DNA of 64,000 nt from NCBI RefSeq assembly GCF_000186865.1, contig NW_008705586.1:278802-342801 (forward strand), read 5' to 3'. Positions 55,749 to 63,624 of the stretch are shown in pieces. The DNA comes from Aureococcus anophagefferens (lineage: Eukaryota; Sar; Pelagophyceae; Pelagomonadales; Pelagomonadaceae). The position numbers were made by a program, and so were the translations under genes. The first letter of the stretch is position 1, and the number at the start of each line of letters is the position of its first letter. The notes under the pieces are model-generated. The model was not told the DNA's origin. It made no database searches and saw only the letters and a list, made by a program, of their open reading frames with translations.

Positions 55749-57179
55749 ATGGCGCGCCTCCTGAACAAGATGATGGACGTGCAGCGGACGCTCGAGGCCG
55801 AGATCGACGCGTCCATGGGCCTCAATCTCACGACGACAACAACATCGCCGGACGACGCGCCCGTCGCGGCGCCGCCGACGGCCGACGCGCCGCCCGGAGA
55901 ACCCAACGGCGCCGGCCACGACGACGCGCTGCGGCGGGCCCTCGCGGGCAAGGAGGCGGAGCGCGAGGAGCTTCTAGCCGAGGGCACGGAGCTCGCGGCG
56001 AAGCTCGGCGCCGCGGAGCGCCGAAACAAGGCGCTCAAGGCCGACCGCGACGACAAGGCGGACGCCGTCGCGCGCCTCGAGGCCGCGCTCGCGAAGAACG
56101 AGTCCGGCGACGGCGGCGCGGCGGCCCTGCGCTGCGCCGACCTCGAGGGGCAGGTCGCGGGCCTCGAGCGCCGCGTCGCGTCGCTGCAGGCCGAGAGCGT
56201 CGGCCTGAAAAAGGTCGTCGCCGCGGCCGCGGCGGCGCGCGACGACGCCGCGCGGAGCCGGAGCGCGCTCGAGGCGAGCGAGCGCGCGAAGGCGGCGCTC
56301 GAGAGCGACCTCGCGAGCGCCCGGGCGCTCACGGGCGAGCTCCGGGCGGAGCGCGACGACTTCCGCGCGCTGTGGGAGCGCGCGGCCGAGGCCGCGCCCG
56401 CGCCGGACGGCGGGGACGTCGCGGCGGCCCACGCGGAGGCCCTGGAGGCCGCGGAGGCGCGGGCGCGGGCGCGCGTCGACGACGCGGAGCGGTCCGCGGC
56501 CGCGAAAGTCGCCGCCGCGCGCGAGGCGCAGCGGACCGCGGAGCGCGAAAGAGACCTGCTCCGCGACGACGCGGACCGGGCCGCGGCGGCGGCCGCGGCG
56601 GCCCCGGAAGTGGACGCCGACGACCTCGCCGCGCGCCTCCACAAAACGGAGCTCGAGCGCGACGCCATGGAGCGGAGTTTGCGCGAGGCCGTCGCCGACG
56701 CGGCCAAAGCCAAGCGCGCGCTCCGCGCGCCGGCGGCCGCGGCGCCCGACGCCGCGCAGCACGCGGCCTGGAGGGCCGAGCAGCGGGGCCGCGCGGCGGA
56801 GACGGACGAGCTGCGCGCGCGCCTCGAGGCCGCGGACAGCGAGCGGCGCGTGCTGCAGGTCAAGCTCGCGCGGGCGCTCGACGACGCGGGCGACGCCAAG
56901 GACGCGCTGCACGGCGCCACGGCCGCGCAGGCCCGGGAGGTGGAGCTCCTCCAGACGGAGCTCGCGGCGACGCGCGACGACCTGCGCGACGTCAAGGCGT
57001 CGTTCCACAAGACGCTCGAGGTGCTCGTCGCGGACGACGGCGCGGGGCCCGCCAAGCCCCGCCGCGACGACGCGCCCGAGTCGACGGCGTCGCCGCCGGC
57101 GGCCCTCGCCGAGGAGCCCGCGTCGCCGCCCCGCGACCGGACGCAGACGGACACGCTCCCCTATGGACTAAGCGTCTAG
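55749..57179 (+). CDS. Long Ala-rich coiled-coil protein, unknown
   Basis: 476 residues from ATG 55749. The N-terminus MARLLNKMMDVQRTLEAEID is followed by a Pro/Asp-rich linker. Residues about 60-440 form an Ala/Arg/Glu-rich coiled coil. The C-terminus is RDRTQTDTLPYGLSV. The ATG is preceded by an in-frame upstream extension without obvious signal. A golgin, centrosomal or TMF-like protein are all possible; no specific family motif is recognised. Confidence 0.6.
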   Translation: MARLLNKMMDVQRTLEAEIDASMGLNLTTTTTSPDDAPVAAPPTADAPPGEPNGAGHDDALRRALAGKEAEREELLAEGTELAAKLGAAERRNKALKADRDDKADAVARLEAALAKNESGDGGAAALRCADLEGQVAGLERRVASLQAESVGLKKVVAAAAAARDDAARSRSALEASERAKAALESDLASARALTGELRAERDDFRALWERAAEAAPAPDGGDVAAAHAEALEAAEARARARVDDAERSAAAKVAAAREAQRTAERERDLLRDDADRAAAAAAAAPEVDADDLAARLHKTELERDAMERSLREAVADAAKAKRALRAPAAAAPDAAQHAAWRAEQRGRAAETDELRARLEAADSERRVLQVKLARALDDAGDAKDALHGATAAQAREVELLQTELAATRDDLRDVKASFHKTLEVLVADDGAGPAKPRRDDAPESTASPPAALAEEPASPPRDRTQTDTLPYGLSV

Positions 57180-57941
57180 CGGGACCACGGCGCGCTTGGT
57201 TCAACAACTCAAAGCTGAAGCTTGATTGACGCGCAACCATCACGACGGCGGCCTGCGACGGTCTCGCGGGACTGCTCGATTGGTTCAACGTCGAAAGGTG
57301 AAGTCCGGGTGAACGGCGCTATATCGACTCACAGGGCCTCGGCCGGCGGTCCGCCCCGCCCCGCGGCGCGCGGCGGCTGGCCCCCCCTTTCTTCTTCTTC
57401 CCCCTCTTTCCCCCGCTCGCCCCCGGTCACTGACTCCGGGCCTGCCCGGTGTCGGGGAGCGAGCCCCCTCCGACTCTCCCTTCCGCTATCTTGGCGCGCG
57501 GCCTCGTCCGTCTCGGCAGGGCCATCTACCCTGGCTTGGCTCGCCGCGCTCCCCCCGCCGTCCCCGACGGCCGTCGATTGATCTCCAGCCCGCGGGGTCT
57601 CTCGACGACTTGCTACCGCGGCTTCCCACCGTCCAGTCCGTTGTGAGGGGCTGACAGACGGGCCTCCTCAACTGGCTTCGCCTTGGGCGGGCGTTTCCGG
57701 TTACCTGCACACCTCGGCTCTCGGCTGAGTGATCCTTCCGATCTCCGACCTGATCCGCGTGCGCCGACGGCCGCCCACGGGCCGCCGTCCTAGTCCCACG
57801 TTAAAGCACCCATAATAATAATAATATCGAGGTTTCCGAGGTCGGTGCTTTTGTCCGAACGCGTCGAGGCTAGTGGCAATTGATTTTCACGAGTGCGCCG
57901 GGGCGCCGTTGGCGCGCGCTGGCGCGCCCGCGCCCCCTCGA
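57180..57941. other. 762-bp region without gene; pyrimidine-rich blocks and a stem-loop
   Basis: It contains long C/T runs near 57380-57420 and a TAA-rich stretch near 57812-57828. The 8-bp inverted repeat AAAGCACC (57803-57810) / GGTGCTTT (57844-57851) brackets the TAA stretch. The base composition differs from the adjacent genes. It may be the non-coding end of a mobile element or a 5' region of the next gene. No rRNA or tRNA is recognised. Confidence 0.5.
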
Positions 57942-58445
57942 ATGGCGAACGGTGCCGCGTTCGGGGTCTTGAACGGCTGCCACGGCACGAAAAAAGACCC
58001 GAAACTCAAGGGCGTGCCGCGATACATCAGTGACGACGAAGTGAAGCGCCGAGGCCTACCAATCGTGAATGAAGGCGAGGGCGAGACGCTGACAGACGTC
58101 AAGAAAGCAAAGTTCGTCCCCTCGAACTTAAAGTTCGACCGGACGCCGGTCCAAGAACTCCTCGCGGGGTGTAAGTCGAGAATGCACGTGTGCGAGATCG
58201 AGGGGGACGACGCGCACGCGCTCGCGGTTCTCGGCGCGCGCCTCGCGGACGAGAAGGACCCCATGGGCCACCCCGGCGGCGAGAATCAGAACCGCAAGTC
58301 TCTTCTCCTCTCCGAGGACTTCCCCCTGGGCGTCTTCCCGCCGGAGGGCCGCGCGCGACGCCCGGGTCCGGAACACGCGCGATCGCTCGCGCATCGCTCG
58401 TCGCGCGGCCGCGCGCGCTCGGACGGCGCGGGCAGATCAGAGTGA
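57942..58445 (+). CDS. Unrecognised open frame, probably an exon, interrupted by the inserted element
   Basis: About 167 residues from ATG 57942; an earlier GTG at 57873 is not a start. The early part reads GVLNGCHGTKKDPKLKGVPRYISDDEVKRRGLPIVNEGEGETLTDVKKAKF; no family is recognised. Codon use is much less GC-biased than in all neighbours (AAA, GAA and ATA codons are common). The final part, from about 58330, is Arg/Pro-rich and probably not coding. The 54-bp direct repeat begins at 58433, inside the open frame. This may be the 5' exon of the gene whose acceptor lies at 60038. Confidence 0.4.
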   Translation: MANGAAFGVLNGCHGTKKDPKLKGVPRYISDDEVKRRGLPIVNEGEGETLTDVKKAKFVPSNLKFDRTPVQELLAGCKSRMHVCEIEGDDAHALAVLGARLADEKDPMGHPGGENQNRKSLLLSEDFPLGVFPPEGRARRPGPEHARSLAHRSSRGRARSDGAGRSE

Positions 58446-58486
58446 GACTGCGTTACGGGTATCCTAGGCGTATCCTGGCTCCTCTG
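58433..58486. repeat. 54-bp direct repeat, copy 1
   Basis: It is identical to 59826-59879. It includes the internal imperfect repeat TATCCTAGGC / TATCCTGGC. Confidence 0.95.
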
Positions 58487-58548
58487 CTCCCCCGCCGCGG
58501 CCGGAAAGGCGGAGCGGGGACTGCGAAGCCAGGCCGGGGAATGAGAGT

Positions 58549-58804
58549 GTGCACGCCGCAGCGTGCAGGGAGGCGGGCGGGTGCCACGGCACCGCGCCGG
58601 GGAGGAAGACGGTGCGGCGTGCCCTGCGGGCACGCCGTGTTGAGCCTGAAGAGCGGGAACCGGCGTAGAACCCCGCAGGGTTGTCGCTGTTCCGGGCGTA
58701 GGGAGGAAGTAGGCGCGGGCTCCGGCGGGCGACCCCGCGGGGTCGCCCGCGGCCTCAGGCGCGGGAGTGTTGTGCACGCCGCGGCGTGCAGGGAGGCGGG
58801 CGGG
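58549..58804. repeat. Palindrome-rich block with repeated 33-bp segment and a 26-bp perfect palindrome
   Basis: Segments 58549-58581 and 58772-58804 differ at one position (GCACGCCG[C/C][A/G]GCGTGC core is itself palindromic). Bases 58725-58750 are a perfect palindrome centred on CCGCGG. A further hairpin lies near 58615-58637. These would form strong cruciforms, or stem-loops in a transcript. No coding frame is supported here. Confidence 0.8.
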
Positions 58805-58855
58805 AGGAGCGGCCCGTTGGCCAGGTTGGCTCGGCAGGGTCGCGGGCCGCCAGGC

Positions 58856-59566
58856 CTAGGCGAGAGGAAGGTCGACGAGCTCGTTCCTGTCGTTGACGCG
58901 GAGCCCGGCGATCATTGCGAGCGAGCGCCGGAAGCGATCCTCGTCTTCGGCGGCAGTGAGAGTGTTCGCCGGGTTGAACTTCGATGGGACGTGATGGAGG
59001 ATGAGCTCGCCGGAGTCGAGCGCGTCGTAGAGGAAGCCGAGCTGGCACCGAATGTGCCGCGCCCGGGCGGAAAGGTCGCGTCCGCGAAGGAAGAGTATTG
59101 CCGACTCGTTGTCGCAGTAAACGTGCGACGGCCGGAGGCTGCGCTTGAGCATGAAGGATGCGAGAGAGCGCATGCTCAGGAGTACGCGGACGAGCACGAC
59201 CAGGGCGTACAGCTCGGCCTCGAAGGTCGAGATCGCCGTCGCGTACTGGACCGACGACCACGCGCAGACGGACGCGCCGCATGCGAAGATGTAGCCGCCG
59301 GAGCGCGAGCGGCAGACGCCGGACGCCGTGCGGTGGATCTCGCGTCCGTGCGAGGCGTCCATGTAGCCGTCGAGTGCGAACTCGGCGCAGCGGGTGTAGG
59401 TGAGCCCGAGCTGGGCGTGGGAGTTGACGTAGCGGAAGACGCGCCCGTGCGGCGTGAAGATGACGACGTCTTTGAAGAGCTTGTTCAGCTCGACGATGCT
59501 GAGGAGCGTCGGCTCGTCGTCGCCGTCGCCGCCGCCGGCCGCGCCCGCGCGGGTCCGCGGCGGCAT
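58856..59566 (-). pseudogene. Ty1/Copia-type RNase H fragment (236 residues)
   Basis: Starts at ATG 59566. GYMDASHGREIHRTASG, then SSVQYATAISTFEAELYAL, VYCDNESAILFLRGRDLSARARHIRCQLGFL and ILHHVPSKFNPANTLT give the Copia RNase H order. Asp, Glu and Asp of the catalytic set are present, but the fourth acidic residue (NPADxLTK in the family) is Asn here (NPAN). The lack of the upstream reverse transcriptase and integrase makes this a truncated copy. However, the frame is open over 236 residues and starts with an ATG, so domestication or expression cannot be ruled out. Confidence 0.75.
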
Positions 59567-60038
59567 TGTAGGAAGGCGGGGTGCTGGTGTCCTCGCCGCT
59601 GCGCCGCGCGCGGTCCGCGCGGGCGCTGGTGGGGCCTGGACCGGAGCGCGGCGCGACGCCGGGCTCTGCGGCGGCGCGCGCTCTGGCTCCAGGGGCTATC
59701 CGCCGCTCGCGAGCGGTGGATCTGCTGCGGGCGGCGCGCTCTGCGCGCAGGCTCGCAGCGGTGTAGCTGCGCACAGCTAGCAGGTGTAGCGCGGTGGCTC
59801 ACAGCGCGAAAATGGGGACATAACCCAGATCAGAGTGAGACTGCGTTACGGGTATCCTAGGCGTATCCTGGCTCCTCTGGCGGGACGCTCCTCGGGGGCT
59901 CGGCGCCTCGCCGCCGCGCCGGTCGCCGCGCCGGAGCGAACGAGCGAGCGAGCGAGGGGGGGCTCGTTCCGCGCGAACGCGATCGCGCGGAGACAAATCA
60001 TGTTGACTTCATATTGACTTTTGTCGTTTCTCTCGCAG
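59567..60038. other. 472-bp interval with repeat copy 2 and a strong splice acceptor
   Basis: It holds the 54-bp repeat copy 2 (59826-59879) and several short palindromes (for example 59702-59715). It ends in a classic acceptor (TTTTGTCGTTTCTCTCGCAG, ending 60038). Most of it is probably intron of the gene that continues at 60039. Confidence 0.6.
59826..59879. repeat. 54-bp direct repeat, copy 2
   Basis: It is identical to 58433-58486. Confidence 0.95.
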
Positions 60039-61730
60039 GCGCTGCAGCTGCGCCGCGAGTTCCTCGACCACTGGCTCGCGCTCGACGCGCTCGTGTGCTG
60101 CGTCGACGGCAAGCACGTGCGCCTCCAGTCGCACGGGGCGACACAGCACGGCGCGCTGTCGCTCGGGCTGCACTGGGATGGCATCTGTGCCTCCATCGCC
60201 GAGTACCAGCGCCTTCAGCTCGCTCACCCCGAGCTGCCCGATCTCCCGGCGTCGACGACGCTCGAGGACTTCAAGGAGCTCATCCTCAACGGCAAGCTGC
60301 CCGTCGAACAGTGGCGCGCTGTGTACTCCGACCTGGGCATCGACTTGGTGCTCGTGGCCGCGCCCGCGGACATGAACCGCGAGGCCATGCTCGGCGGCGC
60401 GAACATCTTCGCGGCGGACATCTTCAAGGTCCAGCCGCAGAGCCTCTACGAGCTGACGGCCGTCCTCGCGGGGCAGGAGGTCGTCGCGGCCATGCGCGTG
60501 GGCGACAAGTTCGTGGAGGTGCGCTTCTACCACGCGGTCGGCGCGCTCAAGCGCCACCGCGCGGGGCTCGTCGTCTCGCAGCTCATCCCCAAGGGCAAGG
60601 CGCCGCAGGCGCGCGCCGCCGCCCTGGCGGCGCTCCGCTGCCGCGCCGAGGGCGCCACGGGCCTCCTCGACGAGGCCTTCGGGTCCGACGCGTCGCTCGC
60701 GGGCCTCCTCGGCGACGGCGGCGGCTTCGACGAGTCGCTGCTGACCCTCGACGACGCGCTCGCGGACACGTCGCTGATCTTCGACGGCGCCGTGGCCCTG
60801 GGCGACGACGCGGCGCTGCTCCTCGGCCTCGACGAGCCCGGCGACTCGCTGTTCGCCTCGACCGCCGCGGACGTCGACGCGGCGCTGGACCCGGGCGCCG
60901 CGCGCACGCTGCAGCTGGCGCACACGAGCGACCTCGCGCGCGCCCGGTACGTGCCGGCCGCCGACCGCCAGGCGTCGGATCCCGAGGCCTACGAGAAGTG
61001 GCGCGCGCACCAGGCCAAGAAGGCGCGTATCCGACTCGCCCGGCTCAAGGCGTCGGATCCCGAGGCCTACGAGAAGTGGCGCGCGCACCAGGCCAAGAAG
61101 GCGCGTATCCGACTCGCCCGGCTCAAGGCGTCGGATCCCGAGGGCTACGAGAAGTGGCGCGCCCACAAGAACGAGCTGAAGTACAACCGCCGCCACGGCG
61201 GCGCGCCGCCGCGGCCGTACGTGGACAAGCGCGCGAGCGGACTGAAGTGCAACGGGGTTTTGTTGAACACGCCGCTTGCCATGAGCGTCGACGACATCCG
61301 CGCGCGCACGAACGCTCGAAGGCGGCATTTAGAAACGGACCGCAAAAACAATGTCGGCTGTGAGGGCCAGGCGACGCACATGTGTGCTATTTGTCATCGG
61401 CCGTTCAAGTCGCCGCGCGGTTTGAGCATCCATTTGGCGAAGTCCGAGTCCTGCCAGGATCTTATCCGCGCCTCCGCGCCGCCGCCGCCCTTCGGCGCGC
61501 CGCCGCCCTTCGGCGCGCCGCCCTTCGGCGCGCCGCCCTTCGGCGCGCCGCCGCCCTTCGGCGTGCCGCCGCCCTTCGGCGCGCCGCCCTTCGGCGCGCC
61601 GCCGCCCTTCGGCGCGCCGCCGCCCTTCGGCGCGCCGCCGCCCTTCGGCGCGCCGCCGCCGCCCGCGCCGCCGCCGCCGCCACCGCCGCCGCCGCGGGCC
61701 CTGCCGCCGCCGAAGAAGGCGAAGAAGTAA
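60039..61730 (+). CDS. Unrecognised protein with 26-residue repeats, C2H2 finger and FG-rich tail (5' exon missing)
   Basis: About 563 residues are open from the acceptor at 60038; upstream in frame there is only a TTG, so the ATG lies in an earlier exon. The start ALQLRREFLDHWLALDALVCCVDGKHV is a soluble unknown domain. Residues about 310-380 are three tandem copies of ASDPEAYEKWRAHQAKKARI plus RLARLK, an HMG- or SANT-like basic helix. A C2H2 finger CAICHRPFKSPRGLSIHLAKSESC follows. The tail has about ten PPPFGAP units, like FG-nucleoporin or clathrin-adaptor motifs, then poly-Pro and KKAKK. The mix suggests a DNA- or RNA-binding protein from a mobile element or an adapted copy. Alternative: a host protein. 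Confidence 0.45.
   Translation, partial: ALQLRREFLDHWLALDALVCCVDGKHVRLQSHGATQHGALSLGLHWDGICASIAEYQRLQLAHPELPDLPASTTLEDFKELILNGKLPVEQWRAVYSDLGIDLVLVAAPADMNREAMLGGANIFAADIFKVQPQSLYELTAVLAGQEVVAAMRVGDKFVEVRFYHAVGALKRHRAGLVVSQLIPKGKAPQARAAALAALRCRAEGATGLLDEAFGSDASLAGLLGDGGGFDESLLTLDDALADTSLIFDGAVALGDDAALLLGLDEPGDSLFASTAADVDAALDPGAARTLQLAHTSDLARARYVPAADRQASDPEAYEKWRAHQAKKARIRLARLKASDPEAYEKWRAHQAKKARIRLARLKASDPEGYEKWRAHKNELKYNRRHGGAPPRPYVDKRASGLKCNGVLLNTPLAMSVDDIRARTNARRRHLETDRKNNVGCEGQATHMCAICHRPFKSPRGLSIHLAKSESCQDLIRASAPPPPFGAPPPFGAPPFGAPPFGAPPPFGVPPPFGAPPFGAPPPFGAPPPFGAPPPFGAPPPPAPPPPPPPPPRALPPPKKAKK
60972..61169 (+). repeat. 78-bp perfect tandem repeats (two full copies, one partial)
   Basis: Copies at 60972-61049 and 61050-61127 are identical, and a partial third starts at 61128 with changes. 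In frame, 26 residues per unit. Perfect identity shows recent duplication. Confidence 0.92.
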
Positions 61731-61985
61731 CTCGACGCAAAATTACCGGTTCCCGCCGCAGACTACTCCGAGGACCTGCCGCCCAACGTCGGCCGCGAGA
61801 TCCTCCAGAAGTCGAAGATGCTATCGAGTCGTGCCGCAGATCACCTCAAGCCTTGCGACGTTCGCGACGCGCCGACACAGTTGCTTCGCGCGGAACGCAC
61901 GCGAGGGACGCCGCGAGGCCACACGAGGCGACGTCGCGCGCCGGCTGAGAGTCGACGAGGCGGGCGAACCAGTTCCGAAACCACC

Positions 61986-63512
61986 ATGGTCAAGGAGAAC
62001 CCCGTGGCGCGGCGCACGCGCGCGCGGTCGCCCTTCGAGCCTTCCGGCGGCGGGCCGGGCCGCGGGCGCGTCTTCCGGCAGGCGGGCCTCCTGGAGCTCG
62101 TCGCCGAGTTCGCGGGCTCGACGCGGCACGTCGCGTCCTTGGACCGCGCGGCTCGGGCGACGGGCTCGGCCGTCGCCGAGCGCTTCGCGGCGCACTATTT
62201 GTACGTGTTCCCCATGGAGCGGGGCGACCAGAAGCCGCCCATGGCGCCCATGGCCGGCGCGCGGCTCCACCTCGGGACGCACCGCTGGGAGCGGGTCGAG
62301 GGCGTCGCCGCGGCGCCGCCGGAGCCCGGCGCCGAGGAGCCCGGCTCCGCGTTCATCCCCGAGATGGCCGCCGTCGCGAGCGCGGGCGACCGCCGCGGCG
62401 AGCGCATGCGCTTCTACACGCAGTGCGCGTCCTACGCGCCCCTGGATTCCCACTACGAGTTCGACCCGGAGACGGATCGCTGGTCGCCGCGGCCGCGGCT
62501 CAGCGACGCCGCGGAGCGGAGCGGCGAGGTCGTCGTGCGCCTCTCGGCCTTCAAGACCGTCGGCGACGACCTCTACGTTTTAGGCGGCGTCGACGGGACC
62601 TTCGCGCCGTCCGCGGCCGTGCGGCGGTGCCGGGGCGGCGTCTGGTCAGACGTCGCGTCGATGCGGACGGCGCGCTTCGCCGCGTGCGCCGTCGCCGTGG
62701 GCCGCGCGGGTCTCGTGGTCCTCGGGGGCTACGCGCGGACCTTCGGCGAGGGCAACGCGCAGTCGCGGAGCGCGGAGCGCTACGACGTCGCGGCGGACGC
62801 GTGGCGCGAGCTGCCGGATCTTTTGCCGGACGGCGGCGACGCGCGGGAGGGCGACCTGCTGACCGCGGAGGTCCGCGGCGCGATCTACGCCGTCGAGGCC
62901 CACTACACGCGGCAGCACCTGGCGCGGGTCCAGCGCCTCGCGCCGGGCGACGCGCGCTGGTCCTTCTGCGCTCGGCTGCCGACGCCGCCGACGGGCGCCG
63001 CGCGGCCGCGCGACGACGGCGCCGAGGAGACCTTCGCGACGAACGTGCTTTTGGGGGCGTCGGACACGCTCCTCGCCATGTCCGGGCGCATCGACTCCGA
63101 CGACGCCGTGGCGTCGTCGCCCGTGCTCATCCAGGGCTACGACGCTTCGCGCGACGAGTGGAGCCCGCTCTACGAGATCCTCGACCCGGCGCTCGGCTTC
63201 ACGGCGCTGCTCTTCCACGACGCGGTCTACTTCCCGCTCCGCGGCGCGCGGGAAAGCGCCGCGGACGGCGAGCGCACGGCCATCGGCTGCTACGACCTCG
63301 CGAGCGGCGTCGGCCGCGCGCTCGGGGGCTCCACGCGCCACTGCGACCCGCGCCAGGGGCCGTCCTTCGTCGTCGGCCGCGCGCCCGAGAGGCCGCGCGC
63401 GGCGAGCCCGGCGCCGAGCCCCGCGGCGAAGTCGAGCCCCGCGTCGAAGCCCTCGCCGACGGCGAAGCGGCAGAGCAAGCTCGCGGCCGCCCGCCAGCTC
63501 CGCGGAACTTAA
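61986..63512 (+). CDS. Kelch-type beta-propeller protein
   Basis: 508 residues from ATG 61986. Propeller blades: YEFDPETDRWSPRPRLSD, DDLYVLGGVDGTF...CRGGVWSDVASMRTAR, LVVLGGYARTFGEG...ERYDVAADAWRELPDL, GAIYAVEAHY and IQGYDASRDEWSPLYEI. The GG/W spacing fits Kelch repeats. The N-terminal 100 residues include GLLELVAEFAGSTRHVASLDRA, which looks like an F-box-type helical start. The C-terminal tail is low-complexity (SPAPSPAAKSSPASKPSP). A role as a substrate adaptor is likely if the F-box holds. Confidence 0.75.
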   Translation: MVKENPVARRTRARSPFEPSGGGPGRGRVFRQAGLLELVAEFAGSTRHVASLDRAARATGSAVAERFAAHYLYVFPMERGDQKPPMAPMAGARLHLGTHRWERVEGVAAAPPEPGAEEPGSAFIPEMAAVASAGDRRGERMRFYTQCASYAPLDSHYEFDPETDRWSPRPRLSDAAERSGEVVVRLSAFKTVGDDLYVLGGVDGTFAPSAAVRRCRGGVWSDVASMRTARFAACAVAVGRAGLVVLGGYARTFGEGNAQSRSAERYDVAADAWRELPDLLPDGGDAREGDLLTAEVRGAIYAVEAHYTRQHLARVQRLAPGDARWSFCARLPTPPTGAARPRDDGAEETFATNVLLGASDTLLAMSGRIDSDDAVASSPVLIQGYDASRDEWSPLYEILDPALGFTALLFHDAVYFPLRGARESAADGERTAIGCYDLASGVGRALGGSTRHCDPRQGPSFVVGRAPERPRAASPAPSPAAKSSPASKPSPTAKRQSKLAAARQLRGT

Positions 63513-63523
63513 GGTCTCCTGTG

Positions 63524-63624
63524 ATTCTAGAACACGCGTCAGCTCAGGTTGTGGAGCACGAGCGCGCCGTTCGCCAGCGATTTTAGAACACACTAGCTCA
63601 GGTTGTGGAGCACGAGCGCGCCGT
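63524..63624. repeat. 30-bp direct repeat at the 3' end of the last gene
   Basis: Bases 63541-63570 and 63595-63624 are identical, 54 bp apart; the flanking AGAACAC is also shared. The second copy covers the stop codon region of the minus-strand gene. Confidence 0.85.

Larger units (their letters stand above)
58433..59879. mobile_element. Putative retroelement remnant bounded by 54-bp direct repeats, with Copia RNase H
   Basis: Bases 58433-58486 and 59826-59879 are identical. Between them is the minus-strand Ty1/Copia RNase H frame (58856-59566) and palindrome-rich non-coding DNA. No reverse transcriptase, integrase or gag is present. The direct repeats could be very short LTR remnants or repeats of the host region left after insertion. 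No target-site duplication was identified. Confidence 0.55.

Noticed and set aside
57730..57740. TGATCCTTCCG, identical to the reverse complement of the 3' end of small-subunit rRNA
   Set aside because: The match does not extend to either side and no other rRNA segment is near, so it is taken as chance.
61480..61665. Regular short repeats that look array-like
   Set aside because: They are in-frame codons for PPPFGAP units in an open reading frame, with no spacers; not a CRISPR array, which would not be expected in a nuclear genome.
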